Below, piece after piece: positions 31,898 through 43,060 of a stretch of 64,000 bases of DNA (positions are counted from its first letter, which is position 1; each line of letters begins with the position of its first letter). This stretch comes from Aurelia coerulea (taxonomy: Eukaryota > Cnidaria > Scyphozoa > Semaeostomeae > Ulmaridae), in assembly GCA_039566865.1 (NCBI GenBank), contig CM076958.1, positions 11,322,501 to 11,386,500 on the forward strand. Direction: 5' to 3'. The notes below the pieces were generated by a model, which saw only the letters and a list, made by a program, of their open reading frames with translations, searched no databases and was not told the origin of the DNA. The translations under genes were made by a program, and so were the position numbers.

Positions 31898-33579
31898 GTG
31901 AGTTGTTTGTTTTATTCGTTTGTTACAAATAAAGTGTCGCAATTGTTTACTCAAAGAACGTAATGTAAATAAGTGTATGAGGTTGCATCTAAGTAGCGGA
32001 TGTACACATTAAACCCTTTTGTGTACAGACTTGGCCAGGGCCAAATTAATTGTTCTTGATAGTGCCCTTGGTAGCTTTGTAGCCCTATGTTTTGTGCCCT
32101 GAAGCCTTATGTTACAGACAGATGACGGAGATATAAGGCAAATTAAGTTAGGGGCCTGGACATTCTATATATATCCTATTGTATTCCATTGTATAGAAGC
32201 ATATCTAATTGATTGATTTTAATAATTGTTGCTTTAATCTATCTTTTACAGTCTAACTTAGATTCAAATATCACATTTAGACATCTATATGTACTTTTGA
32301 GTACCCAACGACTAATGTGTATCGATTCTATAGCTTCTAAAGGCGACGGAAGAAAGGCTATTTGCCGTTAGTTATAAGTGTCTAAATGTGACGTTTAAAT
32401 TTAAGTTAGACTGTAATGAATAGATTAGAGCAACAATCATTAAAATCGATCAATTAGATATACTTTTATGCAATGCCAACCATTTTTTCTTCCGTCGCCC
32501 TTAGAAGCTATAGAATCGATACACATTAGTCGTTGGGTACCCAAAGATTGATATAAATGTCTAAATGTGATATTGTCTAAATGTCGTTTATGTGTAATTT
32601 CTAATAGGTTGCAGACAAATTCTAGCTCGGTTTTTATCTGCTAAACTGTATTCAAATTACCCAATTAGGTCACTGCATGTAGAGAATGGACCGATAAATC
32701 TTAGTTTTAAGATGTCATTCTGTCATCATCCAAGGGTAGCGCTAAAAGTCTGAGTTGAACTTTCATCGACCTATAAGAGGAAGAATACAAACAAATAACA
32801 GATAACTAATCGTGCTTTGAACAGAGTTTTATTTTGTACGACGTTTCGGGCTCCTACCATCCTTCAATAGATACAAGTTGTTTATTCTCATCCAATGTTT
32901 GGTTATCAACAATGTTTTAACTCTTTTTGCATTTCAGCCTATCACAGCTTTCTTGGATGTCTTGCCTGCTATGCTTCAAGCATTCAAAGCTCAACCTCCT
33001 ACACTGTACGATATGAAAAAATCATTATTCCGCACTCATCCACTCGTTCAAGTACCGCAGCTTTACCAACATTTAAACTCTATGCAACGAAAAAACGCAG
33101 CTTTGTATTTATACTACATGATAGCTGGAATGTGTTTGAAAGAGTCAATAATACCATGCAAACCGGATGACCCTTTCGACCTTGCGGATAGAGTTCTGAC
33201 CGGAGACCCGGACTGTTCATTTTCATGTGGAAAGAAAAAGACCAAAGCTGGCTTTCCTAAACTGCCACCGACTCTCCAAGTACTGACGGTGACGGTAGCC
33301 TCGAAGTGGTATCCGTTGATAAACTCACCTGATAAAGTAATTCGGTTTACGAGGCTTGGACAATCATTAACTCCTGATCCGGAATTGGGAAAGCCCTTGA
33401 ATCATTTCACTTTGTTTCACATGGACCTTATAGTGAGGCATGCAATTCAATTAGCTATGGCTGGCATTCGGAATATGACTGACTCTGAAATTAGCAGTAC
33501 GTTTGCGAGTGGTGCAGCCGTTATCTTAGCCAATTTAGAAGGGACGCGCAAGCAGAAGGAACAAGGTGGAATCAGCTAA
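31823..33579 (+). CDS. Two-exon gene for an unrecognised secreted protein, 238 aa
   Basis: Exon 1 (31823-31897) encodes MGLRNIALVLLMIQLLIDWS plus PVCLQ, a typical signal peptide: short basic start, then a hydrophobic core. It ends CAG followed by donor GTGAGT. Exon 2 (32938-33579) follows acceptor TTTCAG in the same phase and encodes 213 residues to TAA. The mature part has four cysteines in a cluster (GMCLKES, IPCKPDD, DCSFSCGKKK; C-x7-C-x17-C-x3-C), which may form disulfides. The middle and end look helical and there is no second membrane segment. I recognise no domain. The clean splice, open frame and signal peptide argue for a real gene. The start is the first ATG in frame; a short out-of-frame ATG precedes it at about 31812. 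Confidence 0.65.
32205..32580. repeat. Compound inverted repeat in the intron of the secreted-protein gene
   Basis: Two inverted pairs interleave: about 32208-32285 with about 32370-32460 (sharing CAGTCTAACTTA, ATCTAATTGAT), and about 32300-32358 with about 32483-32545 (sharing CCAACGACTAATGTGTATCG). TCACATTTAGACAT recurs at the outer and inner borders. It looks like one foldback element inserted into another, or repeated arm duplication. Confidence 0.6.
32938..33579 (+). CDS. Exon 2 of the secreted-protein gene, mature domain
   Basis: Starts PITAFLDVLPAMLQ after TTTCAG, ends EGTRKQKEQGGIS and stop. No homologue is known to me. The open frame runs 18 codons upstream of the acceptor by chance. 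Confidence 0.65.
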   Translation, partial: PITAFLDVLPAMLQAFKAQPPTLYDMKKSLFRTHPLVQVPQLYQHLNSMQRKNAALYLYYMIAGMCLKESIIPCKPDDPFDLADRVLTGDPDCSFSCGKKKTKAGFPKLPPTLQVLTVTVASKWYPLINSPDKVIRFTRLGQSLTPDPELGKPLNHFTLFHMDLIVRHAIQLAMAGIRNMTDSEISSTFASGAAVILANLEGTRKQKEQGGIS

Positions 33580-34182
33580 CAAGCAAACAGGACATCTTTG
33601 TCGTATACAGAGTGTTTCAGAAAAGAGCAACCCAGAGCAACCCAGCTGTAATTGCAAATCTTTAAAGAATACGAGTTTGGCACATTATGGCCGATTTCAA
33701 ATGCAGCATGTTTTAAGAGCAAAATCAACACATTTTTTTACCGTAAAGATTACAAGATAGATTTTGTTACAATATTTCAGGCCTAAAAGCACTTGAGGTG
33801 GTGCCCTACGGTAGGAAAAAAGCCAAGTTTATTCTCATTAGATGCAATTATCAAGAATGATAAAATAAGCTCTCCCAAAGATGGGTTTTCGTCTATGTAA
33901 ATGTCCTGTCACTTTTTGGCATCTGAAATAGACCATACTAACAAAAACGTCAATTAAGTGATGAGTAATTCAGTTAATACGCCCAAATTACCGGGTGTCC
34001 CAAAAAGTACTCCTGTTTAGAAAATCACCAATAAGAAAATCACCAAAAAACAAATATCAAACCTTTGGTAGAAATTTTTGGCTTTTAAGCACCAAAAAGT
34101 ATTTGTAGATGATAGAATGCTTGCTTTGATGCAACAAGGTAGAAAAAATTGCACGCGGAAAACCCTATTTTTTTGAGCTATA
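33580..34182. other. 3' flank of the secreted-protein gene with a lone TIR end
   Basis: At 33989 TA is followed by CCGGGTGTCCCAAAAAGTAC, the same end as the MITE at 20764, but no matching right end was found. No other feature recognised. Confidence 0.45.
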
Positions 34183-34931
34183 CAGGGTGTCCCAAAAAAA
34201 TTGTTCGACTCTTCATTGAATATCAAAAAGTACGAAATAATGAATGGGCTCCCTGTTAACATAACCACATTGCTGAGATTTGAAATTAATTTTAGACACC
34301 AGAAGCTAGCAAATCGGCTAAATATTCACGAATACGAGCTTTTGAAGTTCAAGTTTGTGCAAAAGCTGAAACCAGACGCCCCTAAATTGCATATTTTGTA
34401 AAAGTAGAATCTCGTCTATTCAAACCAAATCAAATGGAATATAAAAAGCACTTTCGATAAACTAGCTTTCTCTTACATTGAATCAAGGCTATGGATGCTT
34501 GGAGGAATCCTGTTGAGAACAATTTGGAATGGCCCCGTCTTTCATCGATTAAGTTTTCATTCCATGCTTTTGGATACTTGCATTCTTAAGTAAATTTTGG
34601 CAACAGTTACAAGAATTGAATTCCTTGTGAAGTCGTATTTGGTTTCCTCTGCTATCAACGAGAGGTAAAACATTGGACAGTCTTCTTTTACCAAGATTTT
34701 AGGATGCCTTTTCAAAAAACAAGTCAATTAGGGACGTCTGGTTTCAGCTTTCACACAAACTGGATCTTCAAAAGCTTGTAACTCCTTGAATTCATGGCGG
34801 ATTCGCAAGATTCTGGCATCAAAAATTAAATTAAAGTCGTAGGAACATGGTTATCGAACCAGGAAGCCGTGCATTTATCGTTACTTTTCAATTATCAATC
34901 ACAGGTCGAACAATTTTTCTGGGACACCCTG
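34183..34931. mobile_element. CAGGGTGTCCC MITE, 749 bp, TA duplication
   Basis: The ends CAGGGTGTCCCAAAAAAATT and its inverted counterpart are flanked by TA at 34181-34182 and 34932-34933. Inverted similarity extends about 200 bases inward (for example AGCTGAAACCAGACG at about 34366 and its complement at about 34735). No transposase; Tc1/mariner-like by end and target. Confidence 0.75.
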
Positions 34932-34933
34932 TA

Positions 34934-35549
34934 GTTTCTAAGCAAAATACTCAATCTTGCAATCTTGAAAACTGTCAGGAAATTTTTGTCAAAGAATGTT
35001 CGTCCGCAGGAAATTAAAAAGAACTTCCTGACGCTCTTGAAGGGTGGGTTGTATTTCTTCTCAAACACCCTGTTATCAGAAGAATTCAATTCTGGGGATA
35101 GAAGACCTTAATGTGCCCTTGCCTGACATAAATTTTTGTGTGAATAGTTTTGTCGTAACTTTTGTATTTGTCGCCTTTTCCCCGAATTCTTTTGATGCAG
35201 ATATAGGCATCAAAAATCCCGTTTGTTGCAGTTTTTACGCGGTTTGATTTGTCAAATTTTAACAAGGTGTCAAATTATCAGTCATTCGAAAACGGGATAC
35301 CGGATGAGTCAGGAAACCGTGCGGTGTTTGCACATTTTCGTTGACTTAACTACTCTGTAAGTTTATTTCTTTTTGAAGTTTATTGCATAGGGAAAAAACT
35401 GTTTAGATATGAAAATTTATTTGGTCGAAGTCCATCTTCCTTTCTCTTCCATAACTACTCTTTTACCGTTCAATTTCCTTTCTTAACCTAGTTACTCTCG
35501 TGGAGTCCTGCCCTGCGTAAAGTCGGAGAAACTTCGGTCATCTATAATA
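34934..35549. other. Non-coding stretch before LINE-E
   Basis: Nothing recognised apart from AT-rich sequence. Confidence 0.35.
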
Positions 35550-36790
35550 GCTGATCACGATCTACTAACAGCTAAACTTTCTGCATATGGGTTTGATGAA
35601 AATTCTATAGTTTATATCTATTCTTACCTCAAACGACGTGAGCAGTGTGTTGGTAGAATTACCAACACCTATAATTCATTTCAGACTATTCTGTCAGGTG
35701 TTCCTCAAGGCTCAGTTCTAGGCCCAATTCTTTTCAACCTTTACATAAATTACCTTTTTCTATTTATAAGACAAGCAACTGTTTACAATTATGCTGATGA
35801 CAATAACTTGGGATTTTTTTCAAAGAATATACCTGATCTAGTGAAAGTTTTGGAAGAACAGTCCAATGTTGCTTTGGATTGTCTGGCATACAATGAAATG
35901 ATTGCGAATCCAGACAAATTTCATGCCATAATTGTAAAGAAGGACCGATCTGACACTACTGGTATCAACATTAGAATTAAGGGTCAAAACATAAAAACAG
36001 AATCCACTGTCAAATTGCTTGGTGTCAAACTTGATTACAAGTTGAACTTTGACCCTCACATTTCGGATCTATGCAAAAAAGCTGTGAATCAGCTGAATGT
36101 TTTAAAAAGACTAAAATGATTTATTGGTTTCGAAACAAGGAAACTTCTAGTTCAGAGTTTTGTGTATTCAAATTTCAACTATTGTCCACTTGTATGGCAT
36201 TTTTCCTCTGCTAAGTCTCTGAATAAAGTCGAACGAATACAAGAACGTGCTTTACGATTTCAATATGATGATCACAACAGTTCATATCAAGAACTACTAC
36301 AAAGGTCTGGTAGATGTTTTATGCATGTTTCTCGCTTACGTAGCTTCTGTGTCGAAATCTACAAGACAATGAAGAAATTAAATTCTTCCTTCATGGAACA
36401 TTTATTTCAGTTTAAATCCTCTATGAACGTGAATCGCTCAACGAGAAATCCATACGATCTGCAACATTATATACCAAATCAAGTAACCTTCGGCTCTAAT
36501 AGTCTCAGGTATAGCCTGTCTAATGAGACAAAATCAACTGAAAATCTCAAAACTTTCAAACAAATCATGAAACAATGGAATGGAATACAATGTACATGCA
36601 ACGTATGCCAGTACAATATGTCTTAGAGGTCTTGGGGGGGGGGGGAGTTCTGTCTGTTTGATACCTAGGGGATAACTGTAGATATGTATGTACCTTCGTT
36701 TAATTTAGCTTATAATTTAGATTACTGTAAATATTCGAATTTGATTAGTTTCTTTTATTTTATATTTAGGAAACTAGCTTTTCGCATTTC
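35550..36790 (+). mobile_element. LINE-E: 5'-truncated LINE related to LINE-A
   Basis: It begins inside RT (HDLLTAKLSAYGF), then [20 protein letters not shown] and active-site YADDN (about 35790). It is open to an in-frame TGA at 36117 and continues in the same frame to 36626, ending WNGIQCTCNVCQ, the Cys-pair end seen in this LINE group. A poly-G run follows the stop. There is only one in-frame stop and no frameshift, so decay is modest, but endonuclease and half of RT are missing. Confidence 0.85.
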
Positions 36791-37038
36791 GAATTAATAT
36801 AACTTGACAACAACAACATTGATATTGGCAAAATTGCTTGCTCTTTAGTCGATTGCTCATTGCTGGGAAGCGCTTGCGTAGTGTCACGAATTAAAAGCTT
36901 GTACAAGGGTAGATACCATGAGAGGAGAAAAACAGACTTTTTCTATCAACTCGAAGCTTCAATATATTCTTCAACCTCCGTTTCTTAACCTAATCGTCCT
37001 ACTTCCGTTACCTCCCTCAGCACGCATACTGCTCAAAT
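36791..37038. other. Non-coding stretch between LINE-E and the foldback element
   Basis: Nothing recognised. Confidence 0.35.
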
Positions 37039-37727
37039 CAAGGGCGCCTACCTTGTAGGAAGTGTGTTTATTCACGGTACTTTACGCGGTGTCCTATGAC
37101 CCAGTCCTGTTAATCTTTGTATATGGGATTTTCAAATTCTAACGTCTGTTAGAATTGACCAATCAAAAATCACGCTGTCTGATTCCCTGTGGGCAGATCG
37201 TATAACAGTTGATATCGTGTTTCATAACACCGGAATTTGAAACCACAAAGTTATTCATACGTCATCTTGACCTTGAGAGGACTGACTCTGTGTACTTCTG
37301 GGTCACGGTACGGTTTTAGGACACTCTCTGTACTGGGTCACAGCATGGGTGAGAGGAAACAAAGTAAATGTATGATAAAATGTATAAACAAATCGTACCT
37401 GTGTCTTTATTTTTGTTGTTTTCGCCTCCAATTTACCTGCAGCAGCATGCTCAAATCAACTCCTAACTTCAAATCTGCAACGGCCTAAATTTTTCTGTGT
37501 TCTGTAAAAGCGAGTTTAGGCCGTTGCAGATTTGAAGTTAGGAGTTGATTTGAGCATGCTGCTGCAGGTAAATTGGAGGCGAAAACAACAAAAATAAAGA
37601 CACAGGTACGATTTGTTTATACATTTTATCATACATTTACTTTGTTTCCTCTCACCCATGGTCACAGGACACCCATTACTCTACAGTACTGGGAATAAAC
37701 ACACTTCCTACAAGGTAGGCGTCCTTG
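37039..37727. mobile_element. Foldback element with CAAGG ends and a perfect 145-bp palindrome
   Basis: The outer arms 37039-37100 and about 37662-37727 are inverted (CAAGGGCGCCTACCTTGTAG type). GCTCAAAT lies directly beside both ends (37031-37038, and about 37727-37734), consistent with a 7-9-bp target duplication as in hAT elements. The core is two arms of 145 bases, 37345-37489 and 37515-37659, identical by eye with a 25-base spacer. About 240 bases of unpaired sequence (37101-37344) sit on the left only. Confidence 0.8.
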
Positions 37728-38103
37728 CTCAAATACGAAAGGATTTGTAACAACATCACAAACGTCACAGTAGCAGCCATTTTAGACGCGATTGATAAGG
37801 ATTTTAAGGGTAGTGGAGTTTAGATCCCAAAATTTGCTGACTCAGGCTGATTGAAGCGGAAATTAGGCTGAAGTAGTTAGTCTAGATATCCTTGTTGACC
37901 ACAGGATGCTCAAGTGACTAAATAGATGTCGTTTTAGGCGATGCGATGATCGTTCGTTGCACCAAGAATGAAATTGACTCTTACCAACGACAACGACCAG
38001 TTTATCTTTCACAATGAAGTTAACGGTCATCTTTTTCATTTTCATAGTATGGGTGTTGTTTTCTTAAATTCTAAAATTTCCTCAATTTTCCCATACAGCT
38101 CGT
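37728..38103. other. Non-coding stretch before LINE-F
   Basis: No feature supported. The open frame that begins at 37968 enters LINE-F by chance. Confidence 0.35.
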
Positions 38104-39512
38104 TCTTTGTATTAGTGGAACACATGACAAATAATGGGCTCTTTGAACCATTGCAGTCAGCATACAGACAAGGTCATAGTACAGAAACAGCATTGCTTAA
38201 GGTCCAGAATGATATACTGGTAGCGATGGATAATCAACAAGTCTCGATTATCATATTGCTTGATTTATCTGCTGCTTTTGATACTGTCAATCATGATGTT
38301 CTGCTGAAACGGCTAAAAGAAAGGTGCGGTGTTCAAGGAGAAGCACTGAAATGGTTTGAGTCGTACCTTACTGATCGTTTTCAGATGGTAAAATTAAAAG
38401 AAATAACGTCAAAGAGAGTAGCTCTTCATTGTGGACTTCCACAAGGCTCTGTGTTAGGACCTTTATTGTTCCTAGTTTACACATTACCCCTTGGGGATAT
38501 CATCAAAAGCAAGGGACTCCAATTTCATCTCTATGCGGATGATACGCAGATATACATGTCTTTCACACCAAACAACTACAGTGTAGCCTACTCGCTTGAG
38601 CAAATTGAGCAGTGCATACAAGAAGTCAGCTCATGGATGTCAGCAAATAGACTCAAGCTAAATGGAGATAAAACCAAGATGCTGGTAATTGGCACCCCAC
38701 AGAAATGCTCGAAAGTCTCTAATATAACTCTCAATGTAGCTGATAGTGTCATCGAAACAAGCGAAACGGCAAAAAATCTTGGAGTAATTTTTGACAAGCA
38801 TATGAATCTTAAGTCACATGTGAACATGATCTGTAAATCTGCCAGGTACCATTTGCATAACATCAGTCTGGCTAGAAGGTACCTGACAAGAGAGGCTGCG
38901 GAAAAGGCCATGCATGCATTCGTTATTTCAAGGCTTGATAGTAACAATGCCTTGATACAAGGACTGCCATCCTGTGAATTGAAAAAATTGCAGAAAGTTC
39001 AAAATGCTGCTGCGAGACTCTTGGTGGGTGTAAACAGAAAGTGTCACATAACACCAATCTTAAGAGAACTTCACTGGTTACCTGTTGTGTGCAGAATTCA
39101 GTATAAGATATTGCTATTGACATTCAAGTGCATTAAGAACGTAGCTCCAAAATATTTAGTTGATTTATTAAAGAAACGCACAGCCCCTCGCGCAACAAGA
39201 TCAGCAGAGGACGATCTCCTGCTTGAGATAAAGAGAACACGCTTAGTAACAGCTGGGGACCGAGCATTTGTTCATGTCGCCCCATGTCTCGGGAACGAAC
39301 TGCCGTATTCAGTAAGGGCAGCAAACTCAATAGAATCATTTAAAACACTTTTGAAATCATTTTTATTTCGAAAACATTTTAACTCAAACCATGTATAATG
39401 TATAATTAAATTATCGTTTTAGATTGTAAAATATGTAATGCGCCTATGAGCCCTGAGGAAATACGGCGCAATATAAATTTCTTTATTATTATTATTATTA
39501 TTATTATTTATA
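38104..39512 (+). mobile_element. LINE-F: 5'-truncated L2-like LINE with intact frame
   Basis: It begins near VEHMTNNGLFEPLQSAYRQG and is open to 39398: [46 protein letters not shown], then the C-terminal helix-rich domain ending SFLFRKHF. The 3' end has a hairpin-capable GCGCC...GGCGC block, then (ATT)n, as in L2-type elements. There is no internal stop, so the copy is young; it is truncated within RT and cannot move on its own. Confidence 0.9.
39483..39510 (+). repeat. (TTA)n tail of LINE-F
   Basis: Nine units directly following the LINE-F 3' hairpin region. Confidence 0.9.
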
Positions 39513-39945
39513 TCTAACAGTGGTATTGTAAAACAAAGTAGCATTCTCTTAACAACCTGCAAACTCAATCTGAAGTCGAGGCAACTTCATTACGTAACAT
39601 AACTAATGAATGGTTGCAGTTGGGGAGTTAGCCTGCGTGCAGACTTTACAAGCAAGACTGAATTATGTTTTTATGCGCGCGCAGATAACCTTCGAAACCG
39701 AGGCAATGGTAAAATTCGAATTATTACAAACGCTCCTTTCCTTAGTTCTAGAACTGACTACAGCTGAAACCATAACAGCAACAACAACGAGCACTGGTGA
39801 AGGTCATACTGAAAGAGTTTACATTGAAATACGGACAGCAAATCAAATCAAAAATAAGACAGTTATACACAAGGAACCTGCGGAGTTTTACCCAGTTTAT
39901 TAATCGCAAACCAATGTTGTAAAGAAATAAAAATATTTCATTCTG

Positions 39946-41189
39946 GGCAATGAAAATCTCTTGCAAAGCCTGGAGTTTCTGCTCTCTCGACTAACCCCTC
40001 GATGGACTAAAACTTCCTGCCCGAAGTGCGTCACTACGAGTAACATTGACGAGCGAGTAATATTTTCTGAATGCAGTCATGGTTACCTTGAAGTAAGAAA
40101 TCATTCTTTAATCCCTCAACTTCAGCAGTCGCATTACTCTCTTCGCAATCAGGATGTCATTGGGCGAATAAGGGCAAGAACAGAAAAATTCAAATCTAGC
40201 TTTTATCCCAATTGCCTGTCAGAATGGAATGAACTAGATCCGGAGGTTAGACTTGCACCATCGGTCGCTATCTTTAAGAGAAAGCTGATTTCAATTATCC
40301 GCCCCCCTGCTAAATCTGTCTTTGGGATTCATGATCCAATAGGATTATCCTATCTGACTCAACTTAGAGTGGGTCTTAGTAAGTTATGCTTTCACAAATT
40401 AAGCACAATTTTAGGGATTCCATAAATCCAATGTGTCCTACAAACGATGGTATCGAGACTACGGAACACTTTTTGTTGCTCTGCCCCTCCTTTCAGGTTG
40501 AACGTCGAAATCTTCTCGCTAGAGTGTTTGATTTGCTGCGACCATTTGAACATATCGATCTTTCAAATGAGGTTTTGACGCAACTTTTATTATATGGCGA
40601 TAAAGACCTTCCAAAGGACCTCAACAGAAATATACTCGAGTTGACTCTACATTACATCCACGCAACTGGTCGCTTCAGTTGAGATCACCGTAAATCTAGT
40701 TAAACGTCACCAAACCACTAAGTCCATTTTCGTAAAGTTTCTTGTCGTAGAGTCCTGTCCATATATTCCTTTGCAAGCCTGTTTCACATTGGATGTTAGG
40801 CTTATATTAGAAATCCAGACACGATAGCGGTGTCTCGAGCGATGGGGACCTTGGGTGGGGAGCAGTGACGGGGACAGTTGTTGTCGTTGTTGCTTCCTCG
40901 GCCGGCGATCCGATTGTTCACTATTATATTTTGGTCTGACATCTAATGTGAAACCGGCTCAAATATTTATTTGTAAAATGTTTTTATAATTAGAATTTCT
41001 ATCTGTATTAGTTGTAGCGTATGTATAGTAGTTTGAATTAGTTGTATTTTAGTTTATATTAATTCCAGGAGGTAGACATGACATTTTGCTCCTCCTGGTC
41101 CCCGTCCTTAAAGTGTGGTATAGTAGATTGTAGGTAGTGTTTAGGTAACTTTGTTGTAAATTTTTATATTGAATATAAAAAAAAAAAAA
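39946..41189 (+). mobile_element. LINE-G: 5'-truncated insertion with poly-A and 8-bp duplication
   Basis: It ends in a 13-base A run (41177-41189) followed by TCATTCTG (41190-41197), which repeats directly before the insertion (39938-39945). This is a target-primed insertion with both borders visible. It encodes the C-terminal end of ORF2 (from about 40105: [20 protein letters not shown], later [20 protein letters not shown]) with one frameshift near 40400. Same family as LINE-C. Unlike the other LINEs here it has a poly-A, not an ATT, tail. Confidence 0.88.
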
Positions 41190-41197
41190 TCATTCTG

Positions 41198-42799
41198 TAA
41201 AATGTAAAAAATTTGCTCAATGATCAGTTTGCCATAAAGGGAATACAAACGGAAATCAATGTCACAAGAAATTTGCGACATACTTCAAAACAACGAGAAT
41301 TTTGCCCCAATCTATCATAAACTGACCCCATGGTACATCAAACCAAACATCAAGTAATCAATACTAACATAGGCCAAGGACGGGGGTGTAATTTTGACTT
41401 CGCGTTGAGCTGTTGTTGTTACTCTCCATTGTTTGCGGCTGCTAGATTGTAAATAAACAAGATGGCGGGCTGGTAAATCAGCGTAAAGCCAACACGTAGA
41501 TATCTAATTTTTACGATGTCATCCCCTATTTTCCCGGCAGTACCGATACGATTTCCTGACAGCCAAATAAAGTTTCGATCGATACAAAAAGTTTCCTGAA
41601 AAGGCTGCGGCCAGATTTTTTGCAAATTACATAGAACTTCGATAAATTGTTTCTCGCTATTTTTGAACCAAAATCTATTAGCCTTGAAATTTCTTGGCTT
41701 GTGAGGCTCAGACGAGTCAAATAGGCTGGCAATTCAATGAAATAAACAACAAAGTATCTTACCTCTTGAAAAATAATTTGACTGCTTGTTTTTTTTCAAG
41801 GATTTTGAACACTAGGAGGGTTTACTTTGGCAGACCAAAATACTTAGGCCGATAACCATATGAAGACCACCGGCACTTCGATAAAAAATTGAAGTATGAT
41901 CCCCTTTTTTCCCGAATAGCTCACCTGGCACAAAATGTTGCTCAGATCTTGGAGAAGGATTTCAGAGATGATGGTGAAAAGGCTGCGGCCAGTTTTGAAG
42001 CATTTTCCAAAACATTAAATCCTTGAATTCTTCGTCTTTTGTGACAATCACCAACTATTCATATATTCTACGTTTTTTGGAGCCTTTTAAAATGTTTGAT
42101 TAACTCCAGCTCTCGTCCAAGTAGTCTTCAACTTCCAACCTGTGCATTTGGCCAAGTGCTGAAGACAATAGACCGATTCCCAGGGGTCGGGAATCTTCGA
42201 AAATCTATTGTTTGTTTTTCCTGACAGCTTTCAAGATTCACAGATTCCAAATAGATGCGGGGGCGCAAGGTCCTGTCGGTCAGCGGCAAAAACATAATTC
42301 AGTCTTGCTGACTTTACAGAAATAATATTTGTAAAGTTTGCACGTAGGTTGGGTTACCGTACCCTCCTGTGCTACCATGTGTACTGTCATACCGTTATAG
42401 ATATCACAAGGAATTTCCACAAATAGTATGCTGTACACTAAGGCTTTGAGCAGCACTTACTTAACTGCGTTAACAGCTAGTTCGGGAAATTGACTTTGCT
42501 ATGTGATATCTTTGATGAAGAAACGTATTTTCTCTGGTACTCTTCTGTGCCAAATGTCATTACAAAGTGCTTCACGGCAGAATTCAATAAATCACAATAC
42601 CGCTGCTTGGCCTGCTTAAATTTACGCCGACAGCATTTGAGTGGCATTTGCTTAAACAAACTTCAGCTTAAACAAACCTCTTTACTTTTCACGTAGGAAT
42701 TGTAATTACGCACTTCAGTTTGTTGTTTGTCTCTATGCATATAAATATAGCCTCGTGCTTTTGAAAATTCTGTATTCTGAAGATGAAGCACAGCGTTTG
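41198..42799. other. 1.6-kb stretch without a recognised gene
   Basis: Two diverged direct copies (about 41525-41660 and 41900-42015) share GAAAAGGCTGCGGCCAG and AT-rich flanks. AACAAGATGGCGGGC at 41457 resembles a YY1-type promoter motif, but no gene follows it. A small inverted repeat (GATTCCC/GGGAATC) lies near 42174-42195. Confidence 0.4.
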
Positions 42800-42808
42800 C
42801 TTCGAAAC

Positions 42809-42938
42809 TACTCTCCTCCGCCGGTTTTTTGCCTCCACCGGTTATTTGGAAAAATTGCGGACCACAGAACCATGGACTACAGAACTACGGAACCAAAGAA
42901 CCATAGACTTCGGAACTAGAAACCGGCGGAGGAGAGTA
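42809..42938. mobile_element. 130-bp MITE with perfect 9-bp target duplication
   Basis: The ends TACTCTCCTCCGCCGGTTT and the reverse complement are intact. CTTCGAAAC flanks both sides (42800-42808 and 42939-42947). The inside holds short repeats of the ACCACAGAACCATGGACTAC type. Mutator-like by duplication length. Perfect flanks point to a recent insertion. Confidence 0.9.
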
Positions 42939-43060
42939 CTTCGAAACGTAAAACAAAAACATGGCTTAGTCTTACAATTAATTAATTTTTTTTGCGCTCA
43001 CAGGATTCTAATAAATGCACTGCAAACTTGAAAAAAATGCAAACTTCAGACAGCAATCCG

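Noticed and set aside
37968..38103. N-terminal extension of LINE-F ORF2 from the ATG at 37968
   Set aside because: The residues before VEHMTNNGLF do not resemble LINE ORF2; the frame is open by chance across the 5' truncation point.
39610..39903. 97-codon ORF next to LINE-G as a small gene
   Set aside because: No recognisable domain, low-complexity Thr stretch, no splice or promoter support.
41457..41471. AACAAGATGGCGGGC as a YY1-type promoter
   Set aside because: The ATG reads only M-A-G-W-stop and no exon could be identified nearby on either strand.
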